Source of the DNA: an uncultured Chloroflexota bacterium
GTDB lineage: Bacteria > Chloroflexota > Dehalococcoidia > UBA2979
DNA: 9,757 bases
NCBI GenBank assembly: GCA_902827055.1
Contig: CADEHD010000056.1
Span: forward strand, 1-9,757
Direction: 5' to 3'
Below, piece by piece: positions 6,143 through 9,757 of the stretch. The notes beneath the pieces were generated by a model. The model was not told the origin of the DNA. It made no database searches and saw only the letters and a list, made by a program, of their open reading frames with translations. The position numbers were made by a program, and so were the translations under genes. Numbering within the stretch: the first letter of the stretch is position 1; each line of letters opens with the position of its first letter.

Positions 6143-6489
6143 CCTTCGAAGAACTCAAGCCGTTCATCGTGCCCGGGTTGCCGCACTACCTCGCGCTCTC
6201 GGGGCAGGTGTTCGCGATCGGCATCCTGATCGCGCTCGCGAAGCGCAACGCGATCGCCGTCCTGATGGGCGTGGAGCTGATGCTCAACGCGACGAACCTG
6301 GCCTTCCTCGCCTTCGCCCGATTCGTCCCGAACGCCGCGGACACGCCTGCGCTCGCCGGTCACGTCTTCGTCGTGTTCATCCTGACCGTCGCCGCCGCCG
6401 AGGCGGCCGTGGCCCTCGCGATGGCTGTGCTGGTGTACCGCCGTCGTGAAACCGTCGACCTGGACCGCTTGAACCTGCTGCGCTGGTAG
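6139..6489 (+). CDS. nuoK: NADH-quinone oxidoreductase subunit K (NuoK/ND4L)
   Basis: A 116-residue membrane subunit with three helices (about 17-35, 39-60, 75-99) that links NuoJ and the antiporter-like subunits in the proton path. The two membrane glutamates essential in the family are present: Glu46 in GVELMLNATNLAF and Glu88 in TVAAAEAAVALAM. They are 42 residues apart; in E. coli NuoK the pair (36 and 72) is 36 apart, so the loop here is slightly longer. The N-terminus has about 10 more residues than E. coli NuoK. The start is GTG in a GTGA overlap with the nuoJ stop, with AAGAGGAG (6126-6133) as ribosome site. It is followed by an 18-bp gap and a small gene instead of nuoL directly. Confidence 0.96.
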   Translation: MTFEELKPFIVPGLPHYLALSGQVFAIGILIALAKRNAIAVLMGVELMLNATNLAFLAFARFVPNAADTPALAGHVFVVFILTVAAAEAAVALAMAVLVYRRRETVDLDRLNLLRW

Positions 6490-6507
6490 GCGGAAGGGCG
6501 ACGCGCG

Positions 6508-6696
6508 ATGTGGACGAAGTTCATGGACGTGCCCGACGGCTACGCCGCCGAGATCTGGCGCGAGCTGTTGCGTGCGGAGGCCGTCTCGGTGCGAGTGGTA
6601 CCACCCATCGAGGTGGGCTCGATGGCGGACGCGCGTGAGATCTGGGTACCCAACGGCAAGACGCACGTCGCGCGGGAAGTGTTGAACAAGATCTAA
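6508..6696 (+). CDS. Small protein with DUF2007-like pattern between nuoK and nuoL
   Basis: This 62-residue soluble protein has no membrane segment and no cysteine. Its layout is an opening strand (MWTKFMDVP), a helix with AAEIWRELLRAEAV (13-26), a strand (SVRVVPP, 27-33), a short loop, a strand EIWVPNG (44-50), and a helix HVAREVLNKI (53-62). This beta-alpha-beta-beta-alpha outline, with a helix ending in a LLxAEgI-like motif and a final VP...AxxxL helix, resembles small DUF2007 'putative signal-transducing' proteins. The match is by eye only. It is a genuine gene: GGAAGGG lies 9 bases before the ATG, it sits 18 bp after nuoK, and its TAA overlaps the nuoL ATG (TAATG). It is not a standard complex I subunit. 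A role in assembly or in setting NuoL translation is conceivable but unproven. Confidence 0.8.
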   Translation: MWTKFMDVPDGYAAEIWRELLRAEAVSVRVVPPIEVGSMADAREIWVPNGKTHVAREVLNKI

Positions 6697-8633
6697 TGAT
6701 TCCCGAGATCGCCGTCTGGTCCATCTACTTCGTGCCGGTCAGCGCGTTCCTGTTGAACGTACTGCTGTTCCGCGGGAGCACCGTTGCCGGCCGCGTCACG
6801 ATCGCCGCGATCTCCTACGCCTGGGGCATGTCGCTGTGGGCGCTGCAGTCGGCCCTGGCGATGGGTGGTGAGTCGGTTGGGTTCGAGCCGCACACCTGGC
6901 TCGAGTTCGGCGAGCTCGTGGTCGAGTTCGGCGTCCACCTCGATGGGTTGAGCGCGATGATGCTGGTCGTCGTGACCAGCGTGTCGCTGCTCGTGCAGAT
7001 CTACTCGACGGCCTACATGCACGGTGACACCGGGTACGCGCGGTACTACGCGTACATGGCGCTGTTCACCTCGGCGATGCTTGGGCTGGTGCTGGCCTCG
7101 AGCATCCTCCAGCTCTTCATCCACTGGGAGCTGGTCGGACTCGCCTCTTACCTGCTGATCGGGTTCTGGTTCGACCGTCCGGCTGCGGCTGCGGCCGCCA
7201 AGAAGGCGTTCATCGTCACGAGGTTCGGCGACTTCGGGTTCATGCTCGCCGTCATCGCGATCTGGGCCAACACCGAGGGCCACTTCGACATCGCCCACAT
7301 CAACGAGATGGCCGAGCACGGCGAGCTCGCCGCGAGCGCGCTGACCGGGATCACCCTCGGCATCTTCATGGGCGCGATGGGCAAGTCGGCGCAGTTCCCG
7401 CTGCACATCTGGCTGCCGGACGCCATGGAGGGCCCGACGCCCGTCTCGGCGCTGATCCACGCGGCCACGATGGTCGTCGCGGGCGTGTACCTCCTCGCGA
7501 GGATGTTCCCGACTTTCCACTCGGCGCCGGAGGGCGTGTCGACCTTCATCGCCTACACCGGAGCATTTACCGCCATCTTCGCAGCCTCCATGGGTCTCGT
7601 AATGACCGACGTGAAGCGCGTGCTTGCGTACTCGACGGTGTCGCAGCTGGGCTACATGGTGATGGCGCTGGGCCTCGGCGGGTACGTGGCGGCGACGTTC
7701 CACCTGTTCACGCACGCGTTCTTCAAGGCGATGCTGTTCCTCGGCTCCGGGTCCGTGAACCACGCCACGAACACCTTCGACATGCGCCTCATGGGCGGGC
7801 TCCGCAAGTCGATGCCGATTACCTTCTGGACGTTCCTGATCGGCTCGTTCTCGCTTGCGGGGTGGTGGCCGCTCTCGGGGTTCTGGAGCAAGGACGAGAT
7901 CCTGCTCGACGCGTGGCACGAGGACAAGTTCCTGTGGGTCGTCGGCACCCTGGTCGCCTTCATGACCGCGTTCTACATGTTCCGTGCGGTGTTCCTCACC
8001 TTCTTTGGCGAGTACAAGGGCGGCGCCGAGCCGGAGCACGGCGCGTCGCACAGCACCGGGCACCACGGCCCGCACGAGTCGCCACCCTCGATGGCGTACC
8101 CGCTGATCATCCTGGCGGTGCCGTCGATCATCATCGGCTGGTTCACCGTCGGCGGATTCGGCGATTTCGTCCAGGGCGCGCTGCCGCTCGACCTGCGACA
8201 CCACCCGGAGCCGGAGCCGCTGGTCGTCGTCGCCTCACTGGCGGCGGCCATCGGAGGGACCGGACTCGCTGCTGCGATCTACCTCGGGGGCACGCCTTCG
8301 CCGGCGCGCCTCCTCGCGATGTTCCGCCCGGTCCACGGCGTCATCGCGAACAAGTACTACATGGACGTGATCGCTGAGGACGGCATCATCCGGACCGGCC
8401 TCCATCGAGGGCTGGGGCGCGGACTCCAGCTCTTCGACACGTGGGTGGTCGACGGAGCCGTCAACGGCGTGGCCTTCGCGGCGCGCATGGCCGGCGAGGG
8501 CTTGCGTCGGACGATCTTCGGCCAACCTCAGGCCTACACCTCGGCGTTCCTGATGGGCACCATCACCATCGTCGGCGCGATTCTCGTGCTCGGGGGGTCC
8601 GCCCTCGAAGCGCTGCAGTCACTGAGGCCCTGA
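6696..8633 (+). CDS. nuoL: NADH-quinone oxidoreductase subunit L (NuoL/ND5)
   Basis: A 645-residue, full-length distal antiporter-like proton pump of complex I. Key residues are in place: Glu145 (FIHWELVGLASYLLIGFWF, 141-159), Lys230 (GKSAQFPLHIWLPDAMEG, 229-246), His255 (ALIHAATMV), Lys308 and KRVLAYSTVSQLGYM (307-321), Lys344 (HAFFKAMLFLGSGSV, 340-354) and Lys399 (GFWSKDEIL, 395-403). A histidine-rich loop spans about 448-460. The C-terminal part (about 545-600, with ANKYYMD) and the last helix (about 618-636) fit the lateral amphipathic helix and its anchor, so the protein is not a shorter Mrp or hydrogenase homologue. The ATG overlaps the stop of the preceding small gene. The nearest purine-rich motif (GGGAAG, 6674-6679) is 16 bases away, too far for a good ribosome site, so translation probably depends on coupling. 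A one-base overlap (TGATG) joins it to nuoM. Confidence 0.98.
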   Translation: MIPEIAVWSIYFVPVSAFLLNVLLFRGSTVAGRVTIAAISYAWGMSLWALQSALAMGGESVGFEPHTWLEFGELVVEFGVHLDGLSAMMLVVVTSVSLLVQIYSTAYMHGDTGYARYYAYMALFTSAMLGLVLASSILQLFIHWELVGLASYLLIGFWFDRPAAAAAAKKAFIVTRFGDFGFMLAVIAIWANTEGHFDIAHINEMAEHGELAASALTGITLGIFMGAMGKSAQFPLHIWLPDAMEGPTPVSALIHAATMVVAGVYLLARMFPTFHSAPEGVSTFIAYTGAFTAIFAASMGLVMTDVKRVLAYSTVSQLGYMVMALGLGGYVAATFHLFTHAFFKAMLFLGSGSVNHATNTFDMRLMGGLRKSMPITFWTFLIGSFSLAGWWPLSGFWSKDEILLDAWHEDKFLWVVGTLVAFMTAFYMFRAVFLTFFGEYKGGAEPEHGASHSTGHHGPHESPPSMAYPLIILAVPSIIIGWFTVGGFGDFVQGALPLDLRHHPEPEPLVVVASLAAAIGGTGLAAAIYLGGTPSPARLLAMFRPVHGVIANKYYMDVIAEDGIIRTGLHRGLGRGLQLFDTWVVDGAVNGVAFAARMAGEGLRRTIFGQPQAYTSAFLMGTITIVGAILVLGGSALEALQSLRP

Positions 8634-9757
8634 TGCTGACGCTTTTCCTCATGCTTCCCGCCGCCGGCGCGCTGACGCTGTTGCTCCTCCCCGAGGACCA
8701 GCGCATCCGCCCGCGTACCGTCGCACTGGTCTACAGCGGGCTGGCATTCGCGGTCTCCGTGCTGGTGTTCGCGCTCTTCGACCCGGCGGTCGAGGGCTAT
8801 CAGTTCGTGCAGCGGTTCACCTGGATCGATAGCGACACGGCCGGATTCACGGTGCAGTACGCCCTGGGCGTCGATGGCCTGTCCGCCCCGCTCGTGCTGC
8901 TGACGGGATTGTTGTCGGTGGCCTCGGTCCTGGTGTCGTGGAACATCGAGCTGCGACCGCGAGCCTACTTCGCGATGCTCCTGCTCCTCGAGACGTCCGT
9001 CGCGGGCGTGTTCACTTCGCTCGACCTCATCCAGTTCTTCTTCTTCTGGGAGCTCGAGCTGCTGCCGATGTACCTCCTGATCTCGATCTGGGGGTCCGGC
9101 CGCAAGGAATACAGCGCGATGAAGTTCCTGCTGTACACCATCGGCGGGTCGGCGATGATGGCCGTCGGCTTCCTGCTGATCGGACTGTCGGCGGGGACGT
9201 TCGACCTGGCCGTGCTGGCGAAGACGCCCGACGCCGAGCTCCTGGTTCCCGGTGCCCTCGTGTTCTGGATGATCATGGCCGCCTTCCTCGTGAAGCTGCC
9301 GGTGTTCCCCGTGCACACGTGGCTGCCCGACGCCCACACCGACGCGCCCACGGCGGTCTCGGTGATGCTCGCGGGTGTGCTGCTCAAGATGGGTGGCTAC
9401 GGGATCATGCGGATCCCCGTGTCGCTGCTGCCCGAGCAGGCACACACCTTCGCGACGCTCCTCGCCAGCATCGCCGGGTTCTCCGTGGTCTACGGCGCGA
9501 TCATCACGCTCCAGCAGCGTGACCTGAAGCGGCTCATCGCCTACTCGTCCGTGTCGCACATGGGGTACGTGCTCCTCGGAGTCGCGGCGCTTACCCCGGT
9601 CTCGATGTCCGGCGCGGCGCTCCAGATGTTCACGCACGGCACCATCACGGGGCTCCTCTTCATCATGGTGGGCCTCGTCTATGACCGCGCCCACACGAGG
9701 CAGATCGCCGATTTCGGCGGGCTCATGCATCACGTCCCCTTCATCGGGGTGTTCATG
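8633..9757 (+). CDS. nuoM: NADH-quinone oxidoreductase subunit M (NuoM/ND4), partial at right edge
   Basis: The frame opens at the ATG overlapping the nuoL stop and stays open for 375 codons to the last base of the window. A complete NuoM is about 500 residues, so roughly the last quarter is missing. It is a middle antiporter-like proton pump. Key residues are Glu140 (FFFFWELELLPMYLLI, 136-151), Lys221 (FLVKLPVFPVHTWLPDAHTD, 218-237), Lys252 (GVLLKMGGYGI, 248-258) and KRLIAYSSVSHMGYVLLG (299-316). TDAPTAVSVMLAG (236-248) separates it from NuoL, which has the MEGPTPVSALIHAA version. GAGG (8624-8627) lies 5 bases before the ATG. nuoN would be expected next, outside the window. Confidence 0.97.
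   Translation, partial: MLTLFLMLPAAGALTLLLLPEDQRIRPRTVALVYSGLAFAVSVLVFALFDPAVEGYQFVQRFTWIDSDTAGFTVQYALGVDGLSAPLVLLTGLLSVASVLVSWNIELRPRAYFAMLLLLETSVAGVFTSLDLIQFFFFWELELLPMYLLISIWGSGRKEYSAMKFLLYTIGGSAMMAVGFLLIGLSAGTFDLAVLAKTPDAELLVPGALVFWMIMAAFLVKLPVFPVHTWLPDAHTDAPTAVSVMLAGVLLKMGGYGIMRIPVSLLPEQAHTFATLLASIAGFSVVYGAIITLQQRDLKRLIAYSSVSHMGYVLLGVAALTPVSMSGAALQMFTHGTITGLLFIMVGLVYDRAHTRQIADFGGLMHHVPFIGVFM

Noticed and set aside
7181..7199. Short GCGGCT-like repeat in nuoL
   Set aside because: It encodes a run of alanines (164-168) in a transmembrane/loop region; ordinary codon repetition in high-G+C DNA.
6693..8204. Long (503-codon) open frame on the minus strand opposite nuoL
   Set aside because: Its translation is dominated by Arg, His, Glu and Asp, as expected opposite a hydrophobic membrane gene in high-G+C DNA. 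nuoL on the plus strand is unmistakable.
8534..9733. 399-codon minus-strand open frame opposite nuoM
   Set aside because: Same low-complexity charged composition. The plus-strand frame is clear NuoM with all key motifs.

Overview
The window is high-G+C bacterial chromosome with two divergent gene blocks. The minus-strand block (1-1811) holds acyl-CoA metabolism genes. The plus-strand block (2139-9757) is a tightly packed respiratory complex I (nuo) operon that runs off the right edge. I see no mobile elements, tRNA or rRNA genes, or CRISPR array. The G+C content, the 372-residue NuoD, the thiolase/DUF35/crotonase genes and the lack of nuoEFG suggest Chloroflexota (a Dehalococcoidia/SAR202-like lineage) or a related high-G+C group. 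This placement is an inference without database support and should be held loosely.

Left block, in order of minus-strand transcription: a crotonase-fold (enoyl-CoA hydratase/isomerase) protein at 978-1811, a 214-bp gap with a possible weak terminator, a zinc-ribbon/OB-fold DUF35 protein at 344-763, and the N-terminal 105 residues of a thiolase-like protein at 1-317 that leaves the window. DUF35 next to a thiolase is a known partner arrangement. Both CoA enzymes look catalytically non-canonical: the crotonase lacks both classical glutamates, and the thiolase appears to lack the nucleophilic cysteine.

The divergent intergenic region (1812-2138) contains a good candidate promoter for the nuo operon (TTGCGC, 17 bp, extended -10 TGcTACGTT), with a 10-bp palindrome in its spacer. 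It also holds a weaker promoter candidate facing the crotonase gene.

Right block: nuoA, nuoC, nuoD, nuoH, nuoJ, nuoK, a 62-codon gene with a DUF2007-like pattern, nuoL, and nuoM (partial, 375 codons in the window). Most junctions are stop/start overlaps (ATGA, GTGA, TGATG, TAATG), implying one translationally coupled transcript. These genes encode the quinone-site scaffold (NuoC, NuoD, NuoH, NuoA) and the proton-pumping membrane arm (NuoJ, NuoK, NuoL, NuoM). The genes absent from their usual places, nuoB, nuoE, nuoF, nuoG and nuoI, are exactly those encoding all the iron-sulfur subunits, so the electron-carrying part must be encoded elsewhere, lie downstream, or be replaced. Other oddities are the small gene between nuoK and nuoL and a roughly 100-residue N-terminal extension on NuoH.
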